From Roseiarcus sp963748545 (GTDB lineage: Bacteria > Pseudomonadota > Alphaproteobacteria > Rhizobiales > Beijerinckiaceae), in contig CAVVJO010000016.1 of assembly GCA_963748545.1 (NCBI GenBank), positions 62,001 through 126,000 on the forward strand: a DNA stretch of 64,000 nt, in the 5' to 3' direction. Under the pieces are notes generated by a model. The model made no database searches. It was not told the origin of the DNA and saw nothing but the letters and a program-made list of their open reading frames with translations. Positions 35,163-43,453 of the stretch are shown piece by piece. The position numbers and the translations under genes were made by a program. Each line of letters begins with the position of its first letter. Position 1 is the stretch's first letter.

Positions 35163-35537
35163 GTCGCATTCCGATCTCGATAAAGCATATCGCGGCTGAT
35201 CGCCGTACCCGTCAGAAAAGAAATACGGAAATAAGCCTGCCAGCCGGCCGCAGCCTTGTTCCAATTTGCCCTTGTGGCAATACGTAAACATACGTATAAA
35301 TACAGATTCCTATGTGTTATTATTGCGAGCAGATCCGTCCCGAAAACGGGGCGCGTTAGCCAAGAAACGCATAGATTTCAATGATTTGCGGGACGGCGGC
35401 GCCGTCAGGCCCGCCGCCGAGAGGCTCGCGGCGAGCGAACTGTCCGGTTTGTGGCGTATTGCCGCAACCGCCCTTTACGGCCTGTCGTCGCGAGACGATC
35501 GCGGTCCCGCGCCGCGGCGGGAGCCCGACCGCCTGCT
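35163..35537. other. AT-rich intergenic region
   Basis: This 375-nt stretch between the 34809 gene and the lipoprotein hydrolase holds no convincing gene. It includes two TACGTA palindromes (35281-35286 and 35291-35296) separated by AAAC in an AT-rich block that likely acts as promoter or regulator site. Confidence 0.4.
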
Positions 35538-36542
35538 TCATTGGACGCGGGAAAAAATGTCCCGCAGCGGGGCGCCACCCCAGGCGGAGGTGACGAAGTC
35601 GTTGTGGGCCACGGTTCCCGCGTCGACGAAGGCGATTGCGCCGGGCGTGAGCGCGGCCGGCAAGCTGTCCTGCACGGCGAGTTCCGCCTGCTGAAGCTGG
35701 GATTCGATCGCCAGATTCCCGTCCCGGGACGAGGTCGAATAGGCGCTGACGAAGAACGCGTTGCGCCCCGGCCCCTCGACCCAGCTCGCGAATTTGTCGC
35801 GCTCGCCGTAGAGCGCATCGAGCAGCACGACGCCGCGCACTCGCCCCGTATCGCCGCCCACCGTCAGCGAATAGACCGCCGGCAGATAGCCGCCGCTATA
35901 GGCGACGACGATCACCGGCATGCGGCGGAAAGCGCCGCGCGCCTGGGGGTAGAATTCGCCGAGCTTGCCTTCGGCCTCGTCGAGGAAGGCGGAAAAGCCG
36001 CCCGGCGACCAGAACCGTCCCGCGCTCGAATCGGGCGCGTCATGGGCGAGTTGCGGGACGACCAGCACCGCGTTCAGGCCGGAATCGGCGAGTTGCTTGA
36101 CGATCTGCTGGCGCGCGACCACGTCGCGCTCGAGCGTCGCATTGTTGCCGTGGAAGAACACCACAATATGCGCCGGCCGGCTCGCATCGAAGGTTTCCGG
36201 CGCGGCCAGCAGCACGGTGCGGTCGTTGTACGCCTGGTCCTCCCACAGAAGACCGCCGCGCGGGCTTGAATGGCCGAGCCGGCCGTTGTCGTCGACATCG
36301 AGGAACGGCCGGGTCTTGCCGGTCTCCTGATAGTTCGGGATCAGCCCATGGTAGGGAAAGGCCGAATTCTGGAAGGCCGCGAACTCGACCGTGGCGCCGT
36401 CGATCGAGCTGACCGAGGGCTTGGCGCCGGGCTGAGCCGGCGGCGGGGCGACCGGCGGCGGGGCGGCGCAGCTCGCAAGCATCAGCGCCGCGCCGAAGGC
36501 GACGCCGGTGGAACTTCTGCTGGACGGAGCAACACCCCTCAT
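35538..36542 (-). CDS. Lipoprotein alpha/beta-hydrolase fold protein
   Basis: A protein of 334 residues with a lipobox LMLASC at about 20-25, so the mature protein is a lipoprotein at Cys25. After a Pro-rich linker, the alpha/beta hydrolase part shows IVVFFHGNNATLERDV (oxyanion loop), VIVVAYSGGYLPAVYSL (nucleophile elbow, A-x-S-x-G form), VVLLDALYG and AHNDFVT carrying the catalytic His. Probably an esterase or peptidase in the periplasm. Divergent from the amidohydrolase at 36711. Confidence 0.75.
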   Translation of the reverse strand: MRGVAPSSRSSTGVAFGAALMLASCAAPPPVAPPPAQPGAKPSVSSIDGATVEFAAFQNSAFPYHGLIPNYQETGKTRPFLDVDDNGRLGHSSPRGGLLWEDQAYNDRTVLLAAPETFDASRPAHIVVFFHGNNATLERDVVARQQIVKQLADSGLNAVLVVPQLAHDAPDSSAGRFWSPGGFSAFLDEAEGKLGEFYPQARGAFRRMPVIVVAYSGGYLPAVYSLTVGGDTGRVRGVVLLDALYGERDKFASWVEGPGRNAFFVSAYSTSSRDGNLAIESQLQQAELAVQDSLPAALTPGAIAFVDAGTVAHNDFVTSAWGGAPLRDIFSRVQ

Positions 36543-36634
36543 GGCCGCATCCTTAACAATCCATGCGCCGCGTCAACAGACCCATTTCATGCGGCCGCTT
36601 ACAAAAGGATGAAGGCGCGGGCGGCCGCGACCTT

Positions 36635-36656
36635 GGGCGCCGCGCTCGCGGCGCCC
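36635..36656. other. GC-rich hairpin between divergent genes
   Basis: GGGCGCCGC-GCTC-GCGGCGCCC is a perfect 9-bp stem with a 4-nt loop, sitting 55 nt upstream of the amidohydrolase ATG at 36711. It may be a leader structure or bidirectional terminator. No T-run follows. Confidence 0.45.
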
Positions 36657-36710
36657 GGTTAGGTCGGCTGGCGGCGCGAAGGCTCGATCCTCGAAAGAAA
36701 GGAAAATCCC

Positions 36711-38171
36711 ATGTTTTCCTGTGACGCCGCGGACGAAACGGCCGGCCTCGACGCCCACGCCGGCTGCGCCTGCCAATCGCCCAAACTCCGGTCGATCGCA
36801 CGGCGGATCGACGGCGAACTCTCCCGGCGCGGGTTCGTGGCGGGGGTCGGCGCCTCGCTCGCGGCGCTTGGCTTTGCGCCCCGCGCCGCGGCCCAGGCGT
36901 CCGACGCCGGCCGGCCGATCGTCTTCACAAATTTCATGCTGTTCGACGGCCGGTCCGAGACCCTGCGAGGCGGCCTTCGTTGTCTCGTCGAGGGCGGGCG
37001 GATCAAGGCGCTCGCGACGAACGAGCTTTCCCCGCCCGACGGCGCCGAGGTCATCGACTGCGGCGGCCGCACCCTGATGCCGGGGATGATCGACGCCCAC
37101 TGGCACACGATCTTCGCGGGGTTGCCGATCTCGGCCCTTCTGGCGGGCGATATCGGCTACATCCTGCTCGCCGCCAGCGCCGAGGCGAAGCGGACGCTGA
37201 TGCGCGGCTTCACCACCGTCCGCGATCTCGGCGGACCCTCGTTTGCGCTCAAGCAGGCGATCGACGAGGGCCTCGCGGTCGGCCCCCGCATCTATCCGTG
37301 CGGCGCGATGATTACGGCGAGCGGCGGACATGGCGATCTTCGCCCACTCGCCGACCTGCCGCGCATGTCGGGCGGCCCGCCGTCCGCCGTCGAACGCTCG
37401 GGCGCCGCGAGCATCGCCGACGGCGCCGACGAAGTGCGGTTGCGGGTTCGCGAACAGCTTTTGCAGGGCGCCTCGCAGGTCAAGCTCACCGGCAGCGGCG
37501 GCGTGTCGTCGCCGCGGACGACGCTCGACATGGTGACCTACAGCGAGCCCGAGTTGCGCGCCGCGGTCGAGACCGCGGCCGACCGGCAGACCTACGTCGC
37601 CGTGCACGCCTACCCTTCGGCCGCGATCGAGCGCGCCGTCGCCGCCGGAGCGCAATGCATCGAGCACGGCCACCTCATGGATGAGGCGACGGCGAGGAGC
37701 CTTGCGGACAAAGGAGTTCGGCTGAGCACCCAGCCCTTCTTGAGCGTCGAGGATACCGGGCCGCTCACCGGTCAGAGCCTGCAAAGCGCGCTTCGGGTCT
37801 TCGCAGGGACGGACACCGTCTACGCGCTGGCGAAAGACCACAAGATCAAGACCGCCTTCGGCTCCGACCTCCTGTTCTCGTCGCGCCTCGCCGCGCGCCA
37901 GGGCGTCATGCTCAGCCATCTCGCCCGCTGGTACGACAATGCCGCGATCCTGCGGATGGCGACCGCGGGGAACGGCGAGTTGCTCGCCTTGTCCGGTCCG
38001 CGCAATCCTTATCCGGGCAAGCTCGGCGTGGTGGAGGAGGGCGCGCTCGCCGATCTTTTGCTGGTCGACGGCGACCCGCTGAAGGACGTCGGCCTGATGG
38101 CGCGCCCGGAAACGTCCCTTCTCGTCATCATGAAGGACGGCAAGATCTACAAGGACGCCCGGCCGACCTAG
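36711..38171 (+). CDS. Secreted metal-dependent amidohydrolase with Tat-like leader
   Basis: A protein of 486 residues. Unusually, a Cys-rich 30-residue N-terminus (C4, C18, C20 region) precedes a Tat-like signal SRRGFVAGVGASLAALGF. The amidohydrolase domain starts at TNFMLFDGR; MPGMIDAHWHTIF holds the HxH site, GFTTVRDLGG, AVHAYPSAAIERAVAAGAQCIEHGH and TAFGSDLL give the other ligands, and PGKLGVVEEGALADLLLVDGDP ends the fold. It resembles the imidazolonepropionase/prolidase-like secreted amidohydrolases. AAGGAAAATCCC precedes the ATG. Substrate unknown. Confidence 0.85.
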   Translation: MFSCDAADETAGLDAHAGCACQSPKLRSIARRIDGELSRRGFVAGVGASLAALGFAPRAAAQASDAGRPIVFTNFMLFDGRSETLRGGLRCLVEGGRIKALATNELSPPDGAEVIDCGGRTLMPGMIDAHWHTIFAGLPISALLAGDIGYILLAASAEAKRTLMRGFTTVRDLGGPSFALKQAIDEGLAVGPRIYPCGAMITASGGHGDLRPLADLPRMSGGPPSAVERSGAASIADGADEVRLRVREQLLQGASQVKLTGSGGVSSPRTTLDMVTYSEPELRAAVETAADRQTYVAVHAYPSAAIERAVAAGAQCIEHGHLMDEATARSLADKGVRLSTQPFLSVEDTGPLTGQSLQSALRVFAGTDTVYALAKDHKIKTAFGSDLLFSSRLAARQGVMLSHLARWYDNAAILRMATAGNGELLALSGPRNPYPGKLGVVEEGALADLLLVDGDPLKDVGLMARPETSLLVIMKDGKIYKDARPT

Positions 38172-38188
38172 CCCGCGCCGCAGGCGCT

Positions 38189-38209
38189 TACGCCGTCTGG
38201 AACGGCGTA
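38189..38209 (+). terminator. Terminator-like hairpin
   Basis: TACGCCGT-CTGGA-ACGGCGTA, an 8-bp stem with a 5-nt loop, 17 nt after the amidohydrolase stop and before mepA. No T-run follows. Confidence 0.5.
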
Positions 38210-38289
38210 GCCCGGGACCGCCGAAGGTTAACGCAATCTTGACGACCCCGGGCCGACAACAGCGGCCAAACCCCTCGTGGAGACGCGCC

Positions 38290-39198
38290 ATGCGCTTGCC
38301 CGCCCTCCTTGTCGCGCTCGCCCTGGCGCTTCTCGCCCGGCCCGCGGCGGCGCAGGACATCGGCACGCTGAACCCCAAGCCCCTGCCCCCGCTCGCCGAC
38401 CCGAGCAACCCGAACCTGCCGGCGAAGCAGGTGTTTGGGCGCGCGATGACGCCGCTCGAGGTCCAGACCCGGTCGATCGGCTTCTACTCCCGCGGCTGCC
38501 TCGCCGGCGCCAAGGCGCTGCCGGTCGATGGCGAGTCGTGGCAGGTGGTGCGGCTGTCGCGCAACCGCATGTGGGGGAATCCGGCGATGATTTCCTTCCT
38601 CGAGCGCTTTTCGCGCAAAGCCAAGGCCGAGGGGATCTGGAACGGCATTCTGGTCGGCGACATTTCCCAGCCGCGCGGCGGCCCGATGCTGACCGGCCAC
38701 GCCTCGCACCAGATCGGCCTCGACGCCGACGTCTGGCTGACGCCGATGCCCGCCCGCACGCTGTCGCGCGAGGAGCGCGAGGAGATGTCGGCGGTCGACA
38801 TGGTCACCGAGGACGGCCGCTCGGTCGACCGCGCGCACTGGTCGGAGGCGCAGGCCGGGATCATCCGCGCCGCGGCCGAGGAGCCCGAGGTCGAGCGCAT
38901 CTTCGTCAACGCCGCGATCAAGAAGGCGCTGTGCGAGACCCACAAGGGCGAATCCTGGATGACCAAGGTGCGCCCCTACTGGGGCCACAACTACCACTTC
39001 CACATCCGCATCCAGTGCCCCGCCGGCGAGGGCTCTTGCGAGCCGCAGGAGCCGGTCCCCCCCGGCGACGGCTGCGACAAATCGCTGAACTGGTGGTTCA
39101 CTGACGCGGCGCTGCATCCCCACCCGGGCAAGCCGAAGCCGCCGCTGACGGTCGCCCAGCTCCCGCCGGAGTGCCGGACGGTGGTGCTGGAGAAGTGA
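38290..39198 (+). CDS. mepA: Penicillin-insensitive murein endopeptidase MepA
   Basis: A protein of 302 residues with a signal peptide (residues about 1-21, MRLPALLVALALALLARPAA). The zinc-endopeptidase motifs are intact: LTGHASHQIGLDADVWL and WGHNYHFHIR, which hold the Zn ligands of the LAS/MepA family. It cuts D-Ala-mDAP cross-bridges in peptidoglycan. GGAGACGCGCC lies upstream of the ATG. Six Cys in the C-terminal part suggest disulfides. Confidence 0.93.
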   Translation: MRLPALLVALALALLARPAAAQDIGTLNPKPLPPLADPSNPNLPAKQVFGRAMTPLEVQTRSIGFYSRGCLAGAKALPVDGESWQVVRLSRNRMWGNPAMISFLERFSRKAKAEGIWNGILVGDISQPRGGPMLTGHASHQIGLDADVWLTPMPARTLSREEREEMSAVDMVTEDGRSVDRAHWSEAQAGIIRAAAEEPEVERIFVNAAIKKALCETHKGESWMTKVRPYWGHNYHFHIRIQCPAGEGSCEPQEPVPPGDGCDKSLNWWFTDAALHPHPGKPKPPLTVAQLPPECRTVVLEK

Positions 39199-39222
39199 AG
39201 CCGAAGGAACGGAAGGCCGAAT

Positions 39223-39758
39223 TCAGCGCTGGCCAGCCAGCAGTCTGAGCATCCGCTCGAATCGCTCGCGGGCCACGGCGTCGACCTCGACGTCGGCGCC
39301 CTGTTCGTCCATTTCGATCGCTTGCGCGTCGAGCGTTGTCGCGCGGTGATAGCCCATGCGCCTCACGCTGTCGCGCAGGCGGCCGGCGAGAAAGGTCGCG
39401 AGCGCGAGGTAGAATCGGCCGCCAAACGCGACATCGGCCTTGAGCTTCTGCGCGAGAGTCTGCTTGTCGAGAAACAGCGCGAGGCCATCGCCGACGGCTT
39501 TCACGTTGGCGGAAGGCGGCTCCAAATCGACAAACGACATTTCGCCGAGAATCTCTCCGACGCCGAGTGGGCGATCTCGCCAATCGCATCGTCCGTCACC
39601 ACGCACGCGCCCTGCAACAGCAGGATGAGCGTCCCGATCGGCCGCCCTTCGTGGATCAGGATTTCCCCGTCCTTGATGTCTCGCGGCGCGCCCGCCTGCG
39701 CCATCCACGCAAGGTCGGCGTCGGTGAGCAGTCCGAAGATGTGGAAAACCTTGCGCAT
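39223..39758 (-). pseudogene. Cyclic nucleotide-binding domain protein, frameshifted
   Basis: From 39758 the frame reads MRKVFHIFGLLTDADLAWMA and IKDGEILIHEGRPIGTLILL, the start of a cNMP-binding domain; near 39569 it moves to the second frame, which continues LGVGEILGEMSFVDLEPPS (the phosphate-binding cassette) to a stop at 39223. One base is missing around a GGG at 39569-39571. Repaired length is 178 codons. The cassette reads GEILGEMSFVD rather than GE-x-x-x-x-x-RAA, so cAMP binding is uncertain. An adenylate cyclase lies at 10130. Confidence 0.8.
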
Positions 39759-39929
39759 GGGCAGGCCTACTCTTTCGCCCCGCGATGTCGCTTCGACGTC
39801 CGCATTCTCCCGCTACCCGCCCGTTCTAGGACGCTTCTTGCTCGCGGCAAAGAGCGCGAAGGCGAAATCCTGAAGCTGTTTGCTTATCGGCGCCTTGGGC
39901 TGCGGGGGGTTGCGCCGATAAACGGCGAC

Positions 39930-39963
39930 GAGGACGTCGCCGCTCCGGAGCGTCGGCGTCCTC
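39930..39963. other. Strong stem-loop in the 39759-40115 intergenic region
   Basis: A 17-bp arm-to-arm inverted repeat with one mismatch and one G-T pair, centred on CGCTCCGGAGCG and closed by GAGGACG and CGTCCTC. A second inverted repeat (TTATCGGCGC at 39884-39893 and GCGCCGATAA at 39912-39921) lies just upstream. Otherwise the 357-nt interval between the cNMP-binding gene and the 40116 gene is without genes. It could be a small RNA, an intergenic repeat or a bidirectional terminator. Confidence 0.55.
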
Positions 39964-40074
39964 GCCGACGTCTTTCCACCGCAACCCCGGCCGTGAGGCG
40001 GCCCGAGCCACGGCCGACTAAGACCCTGAAATTCGTATTCTCAGAAACAATTGCTTGACGGCCTTCGGGGATTT

Positions 40075-40089
40075 GTTCACACTTTGTTC
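40075..40089 (+). promoter_or_regulatory. LexA-type SOS box (GTTC-N7-GTTC)
   Basis: GTTC-ACACTTT-GTTC matches the alphaproteobacterial LexA box exactly. A possible -35, TTGACG, lies at 40055-40060, so the box covers the -10 region, and the ATG at 40116 follows after GGAG. This predicts DNA-damage control of the 40116 gene. Confidence 0.65.
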
Positions 40090-40115
40090 TCAAGAGCAAA
40101 TCCGGAGACCTCGCC

Positions 40116-40811
40116 ATGTCCGACCCCGAAGCCGCGCCTACCCCGCCTGCGGTCCGGCGCGACCGGTCGCCCGAGGCGCGGGAGGCGGCGCGGGCAAGGA
40201 CGGCGGAGCGGGACCGGCGCATCGTCGGCTTCCTCGAGCGCGGCGTCTCGGTCGCCGAGATTGCGCGGCGGGAAAGCCGGTCGATGAGCCGGACGCGCGG
40301 CCTCATTCGGGAGATCCTGGCGCGGCGGGCGCCCGGGCCGCCGGCCGCCTATTGCGCGGCTGAAGTCGAGCGGCTGAACGCGGCGCTGCGCGCTTCCTTC
40401 GATGCGATGGTCACGCCCGGGGCCGAGGCGAATTTTCCGGCCGTCGATCGCGTCGTGGCCATCGTGCGCGAACTCGACCGCTGGCATGGGCTCGCGCCGC
40501 GCGGCGGCGTCGACCCGCGCCGCCTGCCCCCGGCCGCTTCCGCCGCCCGGAAAAACCGCCGCAACCCGTTGGAAAGTCAGGAAACGGAACTGGAGCCGGC
40601 GCGGGAGTGGCTGGACCGGCCGGCGCCCTGCGCGCCCCCTCCTCCCGAGGAGCGATGCGAAGCTTCGCGTCTCGAAGAAGGATTGCGCGGGCGCAATCTC
40701 GCGCGCGTGGGAGCGCCCTTTGAGACGCCCGCTTCGCCGGCGCCTCACGGCGACGGAAAGGGCGCGGTTCGAGACGTTTCGCAGCCCGGAAAAGAGGGCG
40801 CAACCGATTGA
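40116..40811 (+). CDS. Helix-turn-helix protein, putatively SOS-regulated
   Basis: A protein of 231 residues. Residues 15-70 are a basic helical region with a likely HTH, FLERGVSVAEIARRESRSMS followed by GLIREILARRAPG. A segment PAVDRVVAIVRELDRWHG ends the conserved part. From about residue 145 it is Arg/Glu/Pro-rich low complexity that includes the first 48-bp repeat. I recall similar multi-copy proteins in Beijerinckiaceae relatives, but can assign no role; phage terminase small subunit or DNA-binding regulator are possible. The frame end is uncertain because the tail is repetitive. Confidence 0.6.
   Translation: MSDPEAAPTPPAVRRDRSPEAREAARARTAERDRRIVGFLERGVSVAEIARRESRSMSRTRGLIREILARRAPGPPAAYCAAEVERLNAALRASFDAMVTPGAEANFPAVDRVVAIVRELDRWHGLAPRGGVDPRRLPPAASAARKNRRNPLESQETELEPAREWLDRPAPCAPPPPEERCEASRLEEGLRGRNLARVGAPFETPASPAPHGDGKGAVRDVSQPGKEGATD
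40546..40593 (+). repeat. 48-bp imperfect repeat, copy 1
   Basis: Starts CCCGGAAAAA and ends ACGGAACTGG. It lies inside the 40116 CDS, where it encodes RKNRRNPLESQETEL. Related to the copies at 40785 and 40952; the first 9 bases and the last 10 are shared. Confidence 0.7.
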
Positions 40812-40832
40812 AAGGGCTCAAAACGGAACTGG
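40785..40832 (+). repeat. 48-bp imperfect repeat, copy 2
   Basis: Starts CCCGGAAAAG and ends ACGGAACTGG, with GGCTCAAAACGGAACTGG shared with copy 3. Read in the frame of copy 1 it encodes RKRGRNRLKGLKTEL, but the 40116 CDS reads it in another frame and stops within it. Confidence 0.7.
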
Positions 40833-40951
40833 AAATGGCGCGGGTCGCGCTGGCGCGCAGGGGAGGAAAGGCGCCGCGACTCTCCTCCCCGGGCAGCGAT
40901 AGCGGAACGGGGGAGGGGAACCGTCCGAAGGGCGGTGTTGGGGACAAGCCG

Positions 40952-40999
40952 CCCGGAAAATCCGCCGCAAGCGCCTGAAAAGGCTCAAAACGGAACTGG
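40952..40999 (+). repeat. 48-bp imperfect repeat, copy 3
   Basis: Starts CCCGGAAAAT and ends ACGGAACTGG. Its equivalent translation is RKIRRKRLKRLKTEL. It lies immediately before the convergent UPF0114 gene, which ends at 41007. Confidence 0.7.
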
Positions 41000-41006
41000 C
41001 GGCGCC

Positions 41007-41534
41007 TCAGATCCCCTCGGCGTCGTGGTCGGGGGTCGGGCGGGTGCGGTGCATGAACTTGTCGGAGACCGCGAGCAACAGCGTGGAGGCGACGAAGGTG
41101 AGGTGGATCGCGACCAGCCAGAACAGCTCGCGGTCGCTCTCGTGAGAAATGTCCATAAAGCCTTCGAGCAGCTTGATGCCGGAAATGGCGACGATCGAGG
41201 CCATCAGCTTGAGCTTGAGCTCGCTGAAGTCGATCTCGGCGATCCAGTGCGGACGACCGTCGCCTTTCAGCATCTGCACCGGGGCGACGAAATTGGTGTA
41301 GCCGGACAGGAACACGATCACCACCAGCGAGGCCGTCAGAGTCATGTCGACGATCGCGAGCTCGGTGAGCAGCACCCCCTCGTCGTTCAGGGTCATGATC
41401 TGACTGAACAGCGCCCAGAGATGCACGGCCGTCTTGAAGAGGAGCGCCAGCAGGCTGATCGCCAGCGCAAGGTAAAGCGGCGTCAGCAGGAACCGGCTTG
41501 CGAACAGGAACCGCTCGACCCAGTTTTTCAGCAT
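41007..41534 (-). CDS. UPF0114 family membrane protein (YqhA-like)
   Basis: A protein of 175 residues with three to four hydrophobic segments (FLLTPLYLALAISLLALLF, LAIVDMTLTASLVVIVFLSG, LFWLVAIHLTFVASTLLLAV). The mark of the UPF0114 family is FLFASRFLLTPLYL at the N-terminus and the LKLKLMASIVAISGIKLLE segment. It lies in the inner membrane; function unknown. 78 nt downstream of mtnP on the same strand. Confidence 0.85.
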   Translation of the reverse strand: MLKNWVERFLFASRFLLTPLYLALAISLLALLFKTAVHLWALFSQIMTLNDEGVLLTELAIVDMTLTASLVVIVFLSGYTNFVAPVQMLKGDGRPHWIAEIDFSELKLKLMASIVAISGIKLLEGFMDISHESDRELFWLVAIHLTFVASTLLLAVSDKFMHRTRPTPDHDAEGI

Positions 41535-41612
41535 GCCGTCCCCCTACCGTTCGACAGCCCCGAGGCGACCGGCGTCCCTTCTAGGTTGGACCCGCCGGTC
41601 GGCGCAAGCCGG

Positions 41613-42491
41613 TCAAGCCTGTCTGAGAACCCGGCCGGCGATCGCGTCGAGTTTCTTGACGAGCTCCGGGTCGCGCGCCTCCGCGTGGGTGATCAGCGCG
41701 AATTCGAGCGCCCGGTCGGAGCCGATCGGGCACGGCTCGTGTTCGGCCGGGAATTCGGCGAGAACCCGAGCGACGAGGCGCGCCGCCTTGTCGGCGTTGT
41801 CGTGCATGACCTTGACGACCGAGGCGACGTCGACGGCCTCGTGCTCCTCGTGCCAGCAGTCGTAGTCGGTCACCATGGCGACGGTCGCGTAGGAGATCTC
41901 CGCCTCGCGCGCGAGCTTCGCCTCGGTCGCGCCGGTCATGCCGATCACGTCCGCGCCGCGCGCCTGGTAGCCGAGCAATTCGGCGAGCGAGGAGAACTGG
42001 GGGCCCTCCATGCAGAGGTAGGTCCCGCCGTCCTTGTGGGGGATGCCCTCGGCCTCCGCGGCCGAGACCAGGCGGCGGCGGAGCCGCGGCGCGACCGGAT
42101 GCGCCATCGAGACATGGGCGACGCAGCCCGTCCCGAAGAAGGTCGCCTGGCGCAGATAGGTGCGGTCCTCGAACTGGTCGATCAGCACGAAAACGCCGGG
42201 ATAGAGGTCGCGGTGGAACGAGCCGCAGGCCGAAAGCGCGATGATGTCGGTGACGCCGACCCGCTTCAGGGCGTCGATGTTGGCGCGGTAGTTGATCGTC
42301 GAGGGCGAGAACCGGTGCCCGCGTCCGTGCCGGGCGAGAAAGACCGCCTCGGTGTCGCCGATCCGGCCGAAACGCAGGACGTCGGACGGCTCGCCCCACG
42401 GAGTCGACACCGCCTCCTCACGCAGATTGTCGAGGCCCGGGAGGTGGTAGACGCCGGAGCCGCCGATCACGCCCACAATCGCTTTCGTCAT
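41613..42491 (-). CDS. mtnP: S-methyl-5'-thioadenosine phosphorylase
   Basis: A protein of 292 residues starting MTKAIVGVIGGSGVYHLPGL (phosphate-binding GGSGVY). The conserved blocks SACGSFHRDLYPG, CMEGPQFSSLAE, GMTGATEAKLARE and VTDYDCWHEEHEA are intact. It phosphorolyses MTA to adenine and methylthioribose 1-phosphate, starting methionine salvage. An ATG at 42506 (MENADMTKA) is the alternative start. It follows petC on the same strand with about 108 nt between. Confidence 0.92.
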   Translation of the reverse strand: MTKAIVGVIGGSGVYHLPGLDNLREEAVSTPWGEPSDVLRFGRIGDTEAVFLARHGRGHRFSPSTINYRANIDALKRVGVTDIIALSACGSFHRDLYPGVFVLIDQFEDRTYLRQATFFGTGCVAHVSMAHPVAPRLRRRLVSAAEAEGIPHKDGGTYLCMEGPQFSSLAELLGYQARGADVIGMTGATEAKLAREAEISYATVAMVTDYDCWHEEHEAVDVASVVKVMHDNADKAARLVARVLAEFPAEHEPCPIGSDRALEFALITHAEARDPELVKKLDAIAGRVLRQA

Positions 42492-42599
42492 ATCCGCGTT
42501 CTCCATGTCCTGCCGGGACGATCGGCGTCGCCTTGTCCCCATGCGCAAACGCCCGCAGCGAGCCGCGGGCGTCCTTTCCGCTTGCCCGGTTGCCGCCCG

Positions 42600-43427
42600 T
42601 CAGTGAGCGTTCTCCCACACCCGCTTCTTGGTGGCGTAGAGAAGGCCCGCGAGGACGAACAGGAAGATCATGACGCCAAGGCCCATCCGGCGGCGTTCGT
42701 TGAGGTTCGGCTCGGCCGCCCAGCTCAGGAAGGCGGCGATGTCGTGCGAATAGCTCCGGAGCGTCGGCGGCGTCCCGTCCTTGTAGTCGACCGCGCCGTC
42801 GGTGATCGGCTGCGGCATGGCGATCTTGTGGCCCGGATAGTAGAGGTTCCACTGCGGGTCGTCGTTGTTGGTGTAGCCGGTGAGAATGGCGTGGATATAG
42901 TCCGCGCCCATCTCCTGGTACTGCAGGCCAGGCAGGGCGTCGAAGATGAACCAGGGGAAGCCGCGCTCGTATTTGCGGGCCTTGGCGAGGAGGCTCATGT
43001 CCGGAGGCGCCTTGCCGAAGGTCGCCGCAGCGGCCTGGTCATTGGGGTAGGCTTCGGGGCGGGGAATGAGGTCGGCCGGCGTTCCCGGGCGCTTGAAGAT
43101 CTCGCCCTTGTCGTTCGGCTCGGCGTTGGTGACCTGATAGGTGGCCGCCAACGTCTTGACCTGATCCTCGCTGAACTCGGGCCCGCCGGGCTGCGAGAGC
43201 GCACGGAAGGGAATGCTGAGCGCGTGGCAGTTGCTGCAGACTTCCTTGTAGACCTGGAAGCCACGCTGCAGCTGGGCCTTGTCATAGGTGCCGAACATGC
43301 CCCCGAAGCTCCACGTTTCGCGCGGAGGCTTGGGCTGCGCGGCCGTCTCCTGCGCGAACGCCGCGGCGCCGACAAGCGCGAAAGCAAGCAAAGCCGAAGC
43401 AAGGGTCGTTGTCTTGAAGCGGGTCAT
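42600..43427 (-). CDS. petC: Cytochrome c1 of the bc1 complex
   Basis: A protein of 275 residues with a signal peptide (about 1-24, TTTLASALLAFALVGAAAFA), the haem c site EVCSNCHALS (CxxCH) and a methionine ligand candidate in PPDMSLLAKARKYERG. A C-terminal membrane anchor lies in GLGVMIFLFVLAGLLYA. It passes electrons from the Rieske centre to cytochrome c. The start at 43427 has AGGGA upstream. The frame is open far upstream, but that part is antisense to petB and discarded. Confidence 0.93.
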   Translation of the reverse strand: MTRFKTTTLASALLAFALVGAAAFAQETAAQPKPPRETWSFGGMFGTYDKAQLQRGFQVYKEVCSNCHALSIPFRALSQPGGPEFSEDQVKTLAATYQVTNAEPNDKGEIFKRPGTPADLIPRPEAYPNDQAAAATFGKAPPDMSLLAKARKYERGFPWFIFDALPGLQYQEMGADYIHAILTGYTNNDDPQWNLYYPGHKIAMPQPITDGAVDYKDGTPPTLRSYSHDIAAFLSWAAEPNLNERRRMGLGVMIFLFVLAGLLYATKKRVWENAH

Positions 43428-43453
43428 CGTGATTATCCCTTGATCGGTCGCCG

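Noticed and set aside
35266..35694. Open frame of 142 codons on the + strand
   Set aside because: Overlaps the lipoprotein hydrolase in antisense and has no ribosome site or domain.
36573..38408. Long - strand frame of about 600 codons
   Set aside because: Antisense to the secreted amidohydrolase, which has HxH and a signal sequence.
40546..40999. CRISPR array
   Set aside because: Only three repeats, imperfect and with unequal spacers of 191 and 119 nt; no cas genes.
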